Shown piece by piece: positions 35,370 to 47,985 of a stretch of DNA of 64,000 bases. The position numbers were made by a program, and so were the translations under genes. Position 1 is the stretch's first letter. Each line of letters begins with the position of its first letter. This DNA comes from Siphonodentalium dalli (lineage: Eukaryota > Mollusca > Scaphopoda > Gadilida > Siphonodentaliidae): positions 263,603,863 through 263,667,862 of the forward strand of contig CP136064.1 of assembly GCA_032622095.1 (NCBI GenBank), given 5' to 3'. The notes beneath the pieces were generated by a model. It was not told the DNA's origin. It saw only the letters and a list, made by a program, of their open reading frames with translations, and made no database searches.

Positions 35370-35822
35370 ATGTACTTCCTCCCAAAAATACATAAAATTG
35401 GCCCCCTTCTAGCGACAATTGACCCTGCATTCAAGGGTAGTGAAATTAAAATCATCCCACCTGGAAGACCGATAATCTCGCAATGTGCAGGGCCCACGGC
35501 AAAAGTCGGACGATTTTTATACTTTTTTGTACTCCCTATCACTAAACAACAGGATACCCACCTCAAAGATACTATAGAAATTCTCAACATCTTTAAAGAA
35601 ATGCCAGTACCGAAGAGCACGCTCCTAGTATGCTATGGCATCACTTCCATTTATACAAACCTGAAATTTGATGAGATCCTGAATGCTCTGAATGAAGCCT
35701 TGGAATCAAACTCATCAATTACCTATGATATCACCAGACCTCGACTGAAAAATTAGTCGAAATTGCAAGAATCATCCTGGAAAAGAATGAATTCACATTC
35801 AATGGCCACTGCTACCGACAAA
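35370..35822 (+). pseudogene. Penelope-like reverse transcriptase fragment
   Basis: The peptide begins MYFLPKIHK, the hallmark of Penelope-like element RTs. It continues with GRPIISQCAGPT (residues 32-43), FLYFFVLPI, and the motif A region LLVCYGITSIYTNL (residues 85-98). In the family this reads D-V/I-T-S-x-Y-T-N; here the catalytic Asp is Gly (residue 90). A frameshift near 35738 ends the first frame at 35756, and a second frame continues similarity (LVEIARIILEKNEFTFNG) to about 35822, where it stops abruptly before the conserved motif B. Only the 5' half of the RT survives and the GIY-YIG endonuclease is absent. Inactive remnant. Confidence 0.75.
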
Positions 35823-36369
35823 TAATATTGGTCAAGTGGACGAAAAATAATGTGTACCCTATTTGACCCCTTCTGAGCGGCGACCATTTTGGATCGGGTA
35901 TGGTTGAAAGGGGTGAATATTTATAAGTTTGTTTTGGGACCACCGAACAAAACCCCTTACTTGACTTGAATCGGTCAATATTATAGGCCGAGAGAAATGT
36001 CATTCCCATTCGACCCCTTGCGGTAAAAACTAATGAATATTCAGTTTGTCTTGGAACCACCTAACCCGTGTTTCCCCGTTCATTCTGTGCTAGTTTATAT
36101 CGGACGTTCATATCCCCATAGAGCCCGGGCCCCACCCACATGGGGTTTATAGTAGCTTCTCTGCGGTTTATGTTTATGGCGGTTTTTGACGGAGGTGAAT
36201 ACGCACATACATACACTCTATCAACGACTTTCTGGTGTTCACTTTATCCACCCAGTTTTGGAAATACACCAGAGCACACATTGGGCGTCACAATAGTGGA
36301 TATATAATTCAGAATAATTAGAAAGTTATCGTGTGTGTTGGACAGCATACTTATATGCTCAGCCCCAAT
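35823..36369. other. No gene recognised
   Basis: A short internal inverted similarity: CCCTATTTGACCCCTTCTGA (35858) and CATTCGACCCCTTGCGG (36007), with TTTTGGGACCACC and CTTGGAACCACCTAA, form a partial duplication of about 145 bp. No coding sequence. Confidence 0.4.
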
Positions 36370-39150
36370 TACTGACCGCTCATATCAAGGGATTCATAAA
36401 TTCAGTCGTGCCAACAGAAACGTCAACTTCAGCAATCAACTACCACCCAGCCTAGTCACCCCAAACACATGATCAGCCATTTTGGTTAAGACTGCTATAC
36501 ATGTAGCACACCAACGCCACCCTTCCCCAACGACGTTATATATTGGCTGTTCATAAGCGCACATCAGCCGATTGATCCCATGTTGATCCAGCACACCATG
36601 CACATGAGAATAAAGTATTGCAAATGCAGAAACAATCAGCAAACGCGCACATACATCAACGTGATCTGCATGACCAACATACATCACTCGCTCCACCCAT
36701 GTTAACATTAAGTCATTTCATAATTCCGTTAGGCATCTCCATCCCCATCCATCCCAGTTCTTTCTACATAAGAACGCATCAGGGGATGCCACAATAACCA
36801 TGCAGCTCCGTAATACGCGGTACATCGGCTATCGGATAGCCCAAAGGAAGGGCAAAAACTTGCTACACTCAGAGGCACTACATAAGCGCATGAGACAGAA
36901 TGGAGCACATGGAACCAGCACCAAATCATACCCATGGATGTACAATGCTATTCAGAAAGGCAATATTTCACTCTTAACACAACCACAGGACAACAATAAG
37001 GCATAAAGCGCAACGAATTTAAAGCCCAACTTGAACATAGCCGACAGAATAAGATCTGGACGGATATGATGTCTGGATTGGATGTCTCGAAACACATCCA
37101 CCATAGGTCCCGGAGACAGCAAGTACATTCGACCGATGCATCCACAACACAGAAACAGTTGTACACGGTAACTATGTTACAACACTGCAGACAGATGCAC
37201 AGCTTCGCACATCGATATGACCCAACAATATCCTCTTGCTAAAACGTCGCACACCATCTGTGGCTTGTACATTGGTTTTAAAGACTGGCAAACACAGCAT
37301 ACGAAACAAAATTCCGCTTTGAGACTCTCAACCACAGTACAAAGGCCACAGCACGATACACCCACGGGGCAACATTATTTTGCAACATTGGCGCCTACTA
37401 TATTCCCTAATACATACAACGTTTATTGGCAAGTAAAATGCTGGTTGCTAAAACGCACCACGGAAGTGAACTTGTGCAGAGAGACCTCAACCGACAACGC
37501 AGAGGCTGCATACGTCAGCGTTCATGGGTTAATCTCACGAGGTACCAAACATGAACTATGACCATGACACCCAGCATATATCCACATTGAACGGCGCATC
37601 AGCCTACCGAAGACACTCGATTCCGCAGATAAGAAACCGAAATACGCGCCATGTATGTATATGTAACAGCATGGTGGAGTGTTGTGGGTTCTGTGTTTAG
37701 CATACACTCTTATACCTATTGTGATAATTCAATAGGATAGTATTTATACGCACGTGACTGATATATAGACCAATGAGTCATACATTTGGCACACGAAATA
37801 CATGTAACATCCTAGCTCACTTATACGCTGCATTGCCGACCGCCCCAAATACACTTGCAGAGAACAGCTATTTAGACCCACCAAAAAAAACACAGCAAGC
37901 GACACATGGACTAATAACTACTGCGGAGCTGTGCAGACGTCGAACACAAGACATGCATAATAACCTAGATGTTTTGTTCCTTTCCCTAACCAGTGCCCAT
38001 GTTATCCAAGGAGACACATTTCTATGAATAGCTTTCCTTGTGGTATTTGAATTTTGAACTTCACCTAAAACCGCAATAAGTTGGAAGATCCCTGTCAGCA
38101 GCCCAGACACCAGCAATACACAGCGTCCCGAGTTAGAAAATACCGAACACTGTTACATGATAATAGAGGCTATGGTCATCTTGAAATTATATGGCAGTTT
38201 CCGATAGGCGTTGTTCGTGTATGTTGTATATCAGATGCACGTGAAGTGTCCATAGCCCACAATGATCCACATCATCAACCGCCGACATCGCACAGCGATG
38301 TCTCCGCGCCAGTATTCAATGCGAGCATGTTTCCAAACGACTGACTCTACCATTTGCTCATATTCTGGAAACTAATGCACGGATTGCAATTTTAACCAAA
38401 CACCTACTCAACTATTGTAGCAATACCATGAATTCAGTCAATCAGAGCACACCACCACATTGCAGCGAACACATAGCGGCGCTTCGTCCAGACACCACCC
38501 AGTCATTAAAATACCATAAACTGTCCATGACATCAATCAGTCTAATCGTGGGTATGTTCGCCGCAATATGAGGACCCCATGCACGTCCGACACATCGAAT
38601 GCGAATTTTGTACGGTCCCCATCGATAGTTCTCTACGAAGTCACGTTCCCATGAACCGGCACTTAAGCAAATGTACCACATAACAGCAGCGGTAGGCACA
38701 CAGGAAGGGCGCGGATCGTCAATATGGAGAGGTATAAACGGTTCACAACATCAATCAATGTGAAACATGTATTGTTCACTACCTTCAATGTGCGTTCAAC
38801 AGCACATTGCTATTCCTCACAATAAAGTATCAACATTGGTGCACAAACAACATACAAAGCCAACCTGATCATCATACTTTCAAGCCAGGCAATCGGAACG
38901 AAAATGAACACCGTACTAATATATAATGAACTGTCGAATCAACAAATAATGGCCCTCTCGCAAAGAAAATACTGTATGAGAAAAATTTCAGATAACGCCC
39001 CCGATTGATCTAGACAAAAAAGTAAATTTGAAGATAGATTCTTACTCCAGCTTAAATAGTAGATGCGGTTACCAAGGTGTACATGCATATCCAATGCTGA
39101 TGTATATGACAGCTATATATACATGAGCGTCTTCATTGGAAGCACTTTTG
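36370..39150. other. Unassigned block of different base composition
   Basis: About 2.8 kb with visibly higher GC and an excess of A and C on the plus strand (CACA, ACCA, CAAC words) compared with both flanks. Many frames of 60-115 codons occur on both strands (for example 37217-37561 on plus and 36436-36708 on minus). None shows a motif I know, and no internal repeat or splice chain was evident. It could be a decayed mobile element, an insertion of foreign origin, or part of a gene whose exons I cannot see. Confidence 0.4.
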
Positions 39151-40140
39151 GCGAAACAAAACCAACGCATGTGCTCTTGGAACAATCATAGCTGCCACCA
39201 GTTGTCCATGTTCAAATTGCCATTGATCCAAACAGGGACGCCCGTAGCACAGAAGATTGAGTGAGTGAACATTTCTGGACCATTTGGCCACCTGTCCTTA
39301 TTAGCAACGTGCATGAATTGCGCTGTGGTAACCACATAGCTGTTCACGCTATTGTTGGAGGTTGTGTGACTGGAAGCTACTAATATGGTGTTCAATGATG
39401 AACACATTGATGTTATCCAAATATTAGCATAGTAGCTGAAATGAGTGTGACAAAAGACCAACTTTAATGATGGGGTGATCAATTGAGTTCAAATTAAACC
39501 TGGCAATTATATATATTGCTAATTTCCAATACGCAGGTAGGACAGCTCCGTTCATCAGGTAGATTACAAAACTTTGGTGAGTATACGTGAACTAATTTCC
39601 TACCAATGTTGACGAAATACATTATTATGGTCTGCACGATGTGTAAATTCCATCTCTCAAGTAGCATTGTATTTACAGTGATGTTGGTACTCATTTAAAT
39701 GCATCATACTGTAAACCAACATGACCAAAGTAGTGTACTTGGAACAAATGCGGCTTCCAGAAGTGTCGGAAATCAATTTGTTACTCTGGTGAATAGAGTG
39801 TATAGTTTAACTCTTAGTTGTCCTAAGTTCCAAAATGACATATTTTTCGGAACATAGGACAACCTGGCCCTAAAATAGTGTTAAGGTCTGAACTGTCATT
39901 TGCCTGTTCAACCACAAATATTTAGTTCTATTTTGCTCTAAGTGCTAAATTTCACACCCTAGGTCTACATTTCTCAAAACTTAAGAGATATAACAGACTT
40001 ATGCGGATATGTCTTGATAAAATTGAATAGCTAAGACATTAAGGAATCCAAAGATGTGAAATTTTCCACTGTAAACCATACATTTCAGTTGTGACGGCAA
40101 TGCAAACTTTGAAAATCGATTTACTCAAAATCATAAAAAA
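39151..40140. other. No gene recognised
   Basis: Intergenic-like AT-rich sequence with short frames. The phrase pair AGTTCCAAAATG/ACATAGGACAAC near 39826-39870 resembles 30050-30140, suggesting another diverged dispersed repeat. Confidence 0.4.
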
Positions 40141-40576
40141 TTCACATATATATATATATATATAAAAGAGTAGGATCATTATGTCTGTTTGTCCGACCGT
40201 CTTTCTGTGTCCGGATTTTTCTCCAAGACCCCTGGACCGATTTCAACCAAATCTGGTTTACTTACTTTTTGACGGATGTAACCGGTTAACAGTAATCTTG
40301 ATTAATCCCCTCCCATGGCGCCTAACGCATGACGATTACTATATACGAGCATCATTTTTAATCGTGCAACAACCCAGTCATTGAAAACAACCCACCACTG
40401 TCATCATCACACGACTTCATCTGCCCCTCTCTCCTCTTCTATTTTCTCCTTCCTCTCACTTTCTCTCCCCTATCTCTCTCTCTTTTACACTGATAAAATT
40501 TGGTGTGGTGACGTTAGTTTTTCAAAATTTGTCGGTGGCGTTAGTTTTTTAAAATTTCGATTTGAAAATTAAAACA
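40141..40576 (+). repeat. (TA)n tract plus dispersed repeat end, CT-rich segment
   Basis: An alternating TA run at about 40147-40164 is followed by ATGTCTGTTTGTCCGACCGT and CCCCTGGACCGATTTCAACC, a phrase type that recurs at the ends of many invertebrate dispersed repeats. A CT-rich segment spans about 40425-40485. TCTGTCTGTCCG-like words also occur at 18841. Confidence 0.45.
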
Positions 40577-42360
40577 AAACAAAATAAAATGTAAGAGCAA
40601 GATGCTCAATCTAACAAAAAAAATAGTAAATTTAAATTTTTATTGAATCAAACTGTTTAAGCGATCAAAATGTGCGCGAAGGGAACGAAGAGGCCGCATC
40701 TGCCTAAGATCAGGCCCATAACGCACAAAGAGGCTACAGACCCCCTTGTGCAGGGGCCACAGGCTCATCTGACGCTGAATAAAGGCCCCGAATGGAGCCT
40801 GTTTCAGCTAGTTTGTTTCTAAAGGCATGCATAATAAATACAATTTGCAGTGACTGAGTGGTGCTAACACGATAGAGTTCTCCTTCTTGGTATGCTTTTG
40901 GTATCCAATCATTTTCGCGCTTATGTATGTTCTAAAAATAGCGCTTAAAATTGTCCCGCAGATGTGATAAGAATTAAATTCTAAATACAATTTATATTAA
41001 TTGATAGAAATTTTTCCTGACAGGTGTCCTCAATTCATATCTATTATTTCATACCCCGGAATATATATACAAATTTCTGGGATGTGACAGGCCATCTTTA
41101 AATGTCTTTCTTGTTCAAATTAATGTGTGATCGAGTGATAGATAGATAGATAGATAGATAGATAACTATTTTATTTGATAACACCTGATAAATACAATGA
41201 TAGAGTTATAACAGTTTGAATTATCACAACGAACATGCTAAATCGATCCAGATTGCATAAATCATGGTAAAAAGCAAAAACATTGTAAATTTACTTTATA
41301 TTTTGATAGGATGCATTTAACTTGAAACCAGATACCATCCACCCCCTTACCGAGACTGAGAGGTGGTTTAGCTAGCTTGGCATTGAAGCACATGCTGACC
41401 ACAGTTGTTTCCTGTAGACACATGCAGCAAAGGGGTGACAAGATGATATCCAGGTACAAGGGCAGACACAAAACAAAATAAAATGTAAGAGCAAGATGCT
41501 CAATCTAACAAAAAAAATAGTAAATTTAAATTTTTATTGAATCAAACTGTTTAAGCGATCAAACTGTGCGCGAAGGGAACGAAGAGGCCGCATCTGCCTA
41601 AGATCAGGCCCATAACGCACAAAGAGGCTACAGACCCCCTTGTGCAGGGGCCACAGGCTCATCTGACGCTGAATAAAGGCCCCGAATGGAGCCTGTTTCA
41701 GCTAGTTTGTTTTCTAAAGGCATGCATAATAAATACAATTTGCAGTGACTGAGTGGTGCTAACACGATAGAGTTCTCCTTCTTGGTATGCTTTTGGTATC
41801 CAATCATTTTCGTGCTTATGTATGTTCTAAAAATAGCGCTTAAAATTGTCCCGCAGATGTGATAAGAATTAAATTCTAAATACAATTTATATTAATTGAT
41901 AGAAATTTTTCCTGACAGGTGTCCTCAATTCATATCTATTATTTCATACCCCGGAATATATATACACATTTCTGGGATGTGACAGGCCATCTTTAAATGT
42001 CTTTCTAGTTCAAATTAATGTGTGATCGAGTGATAGATAGATAGATAGATAGATAGATAACTATTTTATTTGATAACACCTGATAAATACAATGATAGAG
42101 TTATAACAGTTTGAATTATCACAATGAACATGCTAAATCGATACAGATTGCATAAATCATGGTAAAAAGCAAAAACATTGTAAATTTATATTTTGATAGG
42201 ATGCATTTAACTTGAAACCAGATACCATCCACCCCCTTACCGAGACTGAGAGGTGGTTTAGCTAGCTTGGCATTGAAGCACGTGCTGACCACAGTTGTTT
42301 CCTGTAGACACATGCAGCAAAGGGGTGACAAGATGATATCCAGGTACAAGGGCAGACACA
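40577..42360 (+). repeat. Tandem duplication of a unit of about 890 bp
   Basis: 40577-41470 (894 bp) and 41471-42360 (890 bp) are nearly identical, differing by a few substitutions and short indels. Each contains AGAGGCCGCATCTGCCTAAG, the palindromic GACCCCCTTGTGCAGGGGCC, a (GATA)n microsatellite (about 41138-41164 and 42031-42060) and GGGCAGACACA at the end. Minus-strand frames of 60-85 codons repeat in both copies without protein character. Confidence 0.9.
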
Positions 42361-43180
42361 TTCACACTGAATTATTTCAGAGATTTGTGGAATCATAAAA
42401 TAATTAATTTAGGGTTGGTCTATCATGCAATCAGGTGGCACCGGAATGCACAAAAAGCCGACGAGATCCGCTTATTTCCATTGTGGTCCCCCCACCCCGT
42501 TGTAACCTTATCACGTGAGAGACAAACCCTGCACGGCATTGTACAAGAGAGAGAGAGAGAGAGAGCGTGAAATTTGTATAATTAAAAACAGTTATTTATT
42601 AAATTAAGGAATTTAATAATATTTATAAATATTATCTCCCCCTTCTTTATTCGCATGTACATCTCTTCTTTAATGGTAACTCCGCTATCAGCATTGCATG
42701 GACACAGGCCCCTGGGGAAAATTACTAAAATACCAAAATAAAAAAGTAAAAATCACCCGCCGAATTAATAAAAAAGGGTGTAGAAAATTATGAAACAATA
42801 AAATTTTATGGACCCTGTACGTCCATACGCTGTCAAATTTACCTGGTAAGTTTACCGGAATTTCGTTGCAGAAGGCTTTATGTGGTTCTTGGTCAGAATT
42901 AATGGTGCAACAACTCTTGGCATTTCATAGTTTTCATTTTAGCGATAAAACAATGGAAAATATATAATATGTAATGTTTGTGTCATTTTATCGGGCAGAA
43001 TCGGGGGAACAACATTTTCAAAATCCGCCTTAGTGGGAATTTTCTAGAGCTCTTTGAGAAAAAAGTCATATATACATGAATGGCTTTATTGTCAGATATT
43101 TCATTCCTTGTGATTATAAATTTCAATGAAATTTAAATTTATGTTATAAAGATGGCAGAAACATGTAACAAAAACAGGTG
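42361..43180. other. No gene; short (GA)n at 42548-42566
   Basis: AT-rich spacer between the tandem duplication and the satellite. It holds an AGAGAGAGAG run and otherwise only short frames. Confidence 0.5.
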
Positions 43181-43418
43181 TGTGAAGTTGGTTTGACATT
43201 GGACGTTGGACGTTCAACAAAAACGATCTAAACACCGCATATTTGCAGATGAAAATTAGTGTGAAGTTGGTTTGACATTGGACGTTGGACGTTCAACAAG
43301 AACGATATAAAAACCGCGTATTTGCAGATGAAAATTACTGTGAAGTTGGTTTGACATTGGACGTTCAATAACAACGATCTTAAAACCGCTTATTTGCAGC
43401 TGAATCGAATCGCACATA
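43181..43418 (+). repeat. 79-bp tandem repeat, three units
   Basis: TGTGAAGTTGGTTTGACATT starts at 43181, 43260 and 43339, each followed by GGACGTTGGACGTTCAA-type sequence (the third lacks one GGACGTT) and GCATATTTGCAGATGAAAAT-like sequence. The GGACGTTGGACGTTC core is the same motif found several times in each unit of the adjoining satellite, so this array is probably its edge or a parental form. Confidence 0.8.
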
Positions 43419-43429
43419 TATAGGCACAG

Positions 43430-46400
43430 GTAGAACCGCTTTGTTTCGGTCCAAGCGGTATTGCGTGGGAATAATCTATGCTCCATAGGATTTCCCTACC
43501 GAAATTTCAAGGTTATTGATCCACTGGTTTTGCCTCTACCCTCTGCACTCACGGCGAACTTTAGACAGAATTTTCTAAGTCGAACGTCCATTTGTTTACC
43601 TTTCGAAAGACATTCAAACAGACATTCAAATATATGCTTCTGGCCCAATTATAGGGCCCGTTTCGGGTGCCATGGGCATACCCGGATGTGTAACGAATGA
43701 AAATCATCGGCATATCATAATGCTTGCAGTTTGTGAGATAATGGGGGTGATCAAATATTTGGGAATATCGCTGTGAAGTTGGACGGACGTTGGACGTTCG
43801 TGGACATTCGCGACACGGTCTGTTTTCAATGAAATACCATAGACTCGCATTTGTTGATATGACTAACAGCTGCCTTGTGCCCACACAACTCTTATTTAAA
43901 AAAATCACCCTCCTTGCAAACATATTTCCATGCAAATAATCAAATTGTTGAATGTCCACAAACGTCCAACGTCCGTCTAACTTCACAGCACAATTTCCAA
44001 AAAACAAACAAAAACGCAGTTTCCAGTTTGCACAAGGAGACTTCTCTAGACCTAATTCGCGCTCTCCAGTTCACAAATTTTAAACTTTTTTTTTTTAACA
44101 TAATTTTCCGAATGTTCCTTTCCCCTTTGAAAAACATTCAAACTGAAATTCAAATGTGTACACAGGTAGAAACGCTCTGTTTCGGTCCAAGCGGTATTGC
44201 GTGGGAATAATCTATGCTCCATAGGATTTCCCTACCGAAATTTCAAGGTTATTGATCCACTGGTTTTGCCTCTACCCTCTGCACTCACGGCGAACTTTAG
44301 ACAGAATTTTCTAAGTCGAACGTCCATTTGTTTACCTTTCGAAAGACATTCAAACAGACATTCAAATATATGCTTCTGGCCCAATTATAGGGCCCGTTTC
44401 GGGTGCCATGGGCGTACCCGGATGTGTAACTAATGAAAATCATCGGCATATCATAATGCTTGCAGTTTGTGAGATAATGGGGGTGATCAAATATTTGGGA
44501 ATAGCGCTGTGAAGTTGGACGGACGTTGGACGTTCGTGGACATTCGCGACACGGTCTGTTTTCAATGAAATACCATAGACTCGCATTTGTTGATATGACT
44601 AACAGCTGCCGTGTGCCCACACAACTCTTATTTAAAAAAATCACCCTCCTTGCAAACATATTTCCATGCAAATAATCAAATTGTTGAATGTCCACGAACG
44701 TCCAACGTCCGTCTAACTTCACAGCACAATTTCCAACAAAAAAAAACCGCAGTTTCCAGTTTGCACCAGAGACTTCTCTTGACCTAATTCGCGCTCTCAA
44801 ACAGACAAATTTAAAAAACAAATTTAAGGGAATTTTCCGAATGTTTTTTACTTTGAAAAACATTGGACGTTGGACGTTCAACACTGTGGATATAAAAAGG
44901 GGTTACCGGCAGGTGACTCGAATCGCACATATATATGCACAGGTAGAACCGCTTTGTTTCGGTCCAAGCGGTATTGCGTGGGAATAATCTATGCTCCATA
45001 GGATTTCCCTACCGAAATTTCAAGGTTATTGATCCACTGGTTTTGCCTCTACCCTCTGCACTCACGGCGAACTTTAGACAGAATTTTCTAAGTCGAACGT
45101 CCATTTGTTTACCTTTCGAAAGACATTCAAACAGACATTCAAATATATGCTTCTGGCCCAATTATAGGGCCCGTTTCGGGTGCCATGGGCATACCCGGAT
45201 GTGTAACGAATGAAAATCATCGGCATATCATAATGCTTGCAGTTTGTGAGATAATGGGGGTGATCAAATATTTGGGAATATCGCTGTGAAGTTGGACGGA
45301 CGTTGGACGTTCGTGGACATTCGCGACACGGTCTGTTTTCAATGAAATACCATAGACTCGCATTTGTTGATATGACTAACAGCTGCCTTGTGCCCACACA
45401 ACTCTTATTTAAAAAAATCACCCTCCTTGCAAACATATTTCCATGCAAATAATCAAATTGTTGAATGTCCACAAACGTCCAACGTCCGTCTAACTTCACA
45501 GCACAATTTCCAAAAAACAAACAAAAACGCAGTTTCCAGTTTGCACAAGGAGACTTCTCTAGACCTAATTCGCGCTCTCCAGTTCACAAATTTTAAACTT
45601 TTTTTTTTTAACATAATTTTCCGAATGTTCCTTTCCCCTTTGAAAAACATTCAAACTGAAATTCAAATGTGTACACAGGTAGAACCGCTCTGTTTCGGTC
45701 CAAGCGGTATTGCGTGGGAATAATCTATGCTCCATAGGATTTCCCTACCGAAATTTCAAGGTTATTGATCCACTGGTTTTGCCTCTACCCTCTGCACTCA
45801 CGGCGAACTTTAGACAGAATTTTCTAAGTCGAACGTCCATTTGTTTACCTTTCGAAAGACATTCAAACAGACATTCAAATATATGCTTCTGGCCCAATTA
45901 TAGGGCCCGTTTCGGGTGCCATGGGCGTACCCGGATGTGTAACTAATGAAAATCATCGGCATATCATAATGCTTGCAGTTTGTGAGATAATGGGGGTGAT
46001 CAAATATTTGGGAATAGCGCTGTGAAGTTGGACGGACGTTGGACGTTCGTGGACATTCGCGACACGGTCTGTTTTCAATGAAATACCATAGACTCGCATT
46101 TGTTGATATGACTAACAGCTGCCTTGTGCCCACACAACTCTTATTTAAAAAAAAATCACCCTCCTTGCAAACATATTTCCATGCAAATAATCAAATTGTT
46201 GAATGTCCACGAACGTCCAACGTCCGTCTAACTTCACAGCACAATTTCCAACAAAAAAAAACCGCAGTTTCCAGTTTGCACCAGGAGACTTCTCTTGACC
46301 TAATTCGCGCTCTCAAACAGACAAATTTAAAAAACAAATTTAAGAGAATTTTTCGAATGTTTTTTACTTTGAAAAACATTGGACGTTGGACGTTCAACAC

Positions 46401-47985
46401 TGTGGATCTAAAAAGGGGTTACCGGCAGGTGACTCGAATCGCACATATATATGCACAGGTAGAACCGCTTTGTTTCGGTCCAAGCGGTATTGCGTGGGAA
46501 TAATCTATGCTCCATAGGATTTCCCTACCGAAATTTCAAGGTTATTGATCCACTGGTTTTGCCTCTACCCTCTGCACTCACGGCGAACTTTAGACAGAAT
46601 TTTCTAAGTCGAACGTCCATTTGTTTACCTTTCGAAAGACATTCAAACAGACATTCAAATATATGCTTCTGGCCCAATTATAGGGCCCGTTTCGGGTGCC
46701 ATGGGCGTACCCGGATGTGTAACTAATGAAAATCATCGGCATATCATAATGCTTGCAGTTTGTGAGATAATGGGGGTGATCAAATATTTGGGAATAGCGC
46801 TGTGAAGTTGGACGGACGTTGGACGTTCGTGGACATTCGCGACACGGTCTGTTTTCAATGAAATACCATAGACTCGCATTTGTTGATATGACTAACAGCT
46901 GCCGTGTGCCCACACAACTCTTATTTAAAAAAATCACCCTCCTTGCAAACATATTTCCATGCAAATAATCAAATTGTTGAATGTCCACGAACGTCCAACG
47001 TCCGTCTAACTTCACAGCACAATTTCCAACAAAAAAAAACCGCAGTTTCCAGTTTGCACCAGGAGACTTCTCTTGACCTAATTCGCGCTCTCAAACAGAC
47101 AAATTTAAAAAACAAATTTAAGGGAATTTTCCGAATGTTTTTTACTTTGAAAAACATTGGACGTTGGACGTTCAACACTGTGGATCTAAAAAGGGGTTAC
47201 CGGCAGGTGACTCGAATCGCACATATATATGCACAGGTAGAACCGCTTTGTTTCGGTCCAAGCGGTATTGCGTGGGAATAATCTATGCTCCATAGGATTT
47301 CCCTACCGAAATTTCAAGGTTATTGATCCACTGGTTTTGCCTCTACCCTCTGCACTCACGGCGAACTTTAGACAGAATTTTCTAAGTCGAACGTCCATTT
47401 GTTTACCTTTCGAAAGACATTCAAACAGACATTCAAATATATGCTTCTGACCCAATTATAGGGCCCGTTTCGGGTGCCATGGGCGTTACTGGATGTGTAA
47501 CGAATGAAAATCATCGGCATATCATAATGCTTGCAGTTTGTGAGATAATGGGGGTGATCAAATATTTGGGAATATCGCTGTGAAGTTGGACGGACGTTGG
47601 ACGTTCGTGGACATTCGCGACACGGTCTGTTTTCAATGAAATACCATAGACTCGCATTTGTTGATATGACTAACAGCTGCCTTGTGCCCACACAACTCTT
47701 ATTTTAAAAAATCACCCTCCATGCAAACATATTTCCATGCAAATAATCAAATTGTTGAATGTCCACGAACGTCCAACGTCCGTCTAACTTCACAGCACAA
47801 TTTCCAACAAAAAAAAAAACCGCAGTTTCCAGTTTGCACCAGGAGACTTCTCTTGACCTAATTCGCGCTCTCAAACAGACAAATTTAAAAAAAAAATTTA
47901 AGAGAATTTTCCGAATGTTTTTTACTTTGAAAAACATTGGACGTTGGACGTTCAACACTGCACATGTGGATCTAAAAAGGGGTTA
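43430..47985 (+). repeat. Satellite with alternating 736- and 778-bp units
   Basis: The anchor GCTCCATAGGATTTCCCTAC recurs with steps of 736, 777, 736, 780 and 778 bp (unit starts about 43461, 44197, 44974, 45710, 46490 and 47268). The 736-bp type (A) has CACAAGGAGACTTCTCTAGA; the longer type (B) has CACC(A/G)GAGACTTCTCTTGA or similar. Order is A-B-A-B-B-partial, and the two A units are almost identical, indicating a 1.5-kb higher-order repeat. Within each unit two arms of 40 nt (for example 43770-43809 and 43950-43989) are inverted repeats with 38 of 40 matches. Minus-strand frames of up to 195 codons recur in every unit as by-products. The last unit is cut at 47985 by another element. Confidence 0.9.

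Noticed and set aside
37217-37561. 114-codon frame in the compositional block
   Set aside because: No motif, no splice context, and similar-length frames occur on the other strand; not called as a gene.
44297-44884. 195-codon minus-strand frame in the satellite, echoed by 107-157-codon frames in other units
   Set aside because: Present because each satellite unit lacks stops in that frame. It includes the GGACGTTGGACGTTC tandem motif translated, and varies in length with indels. No known domain.
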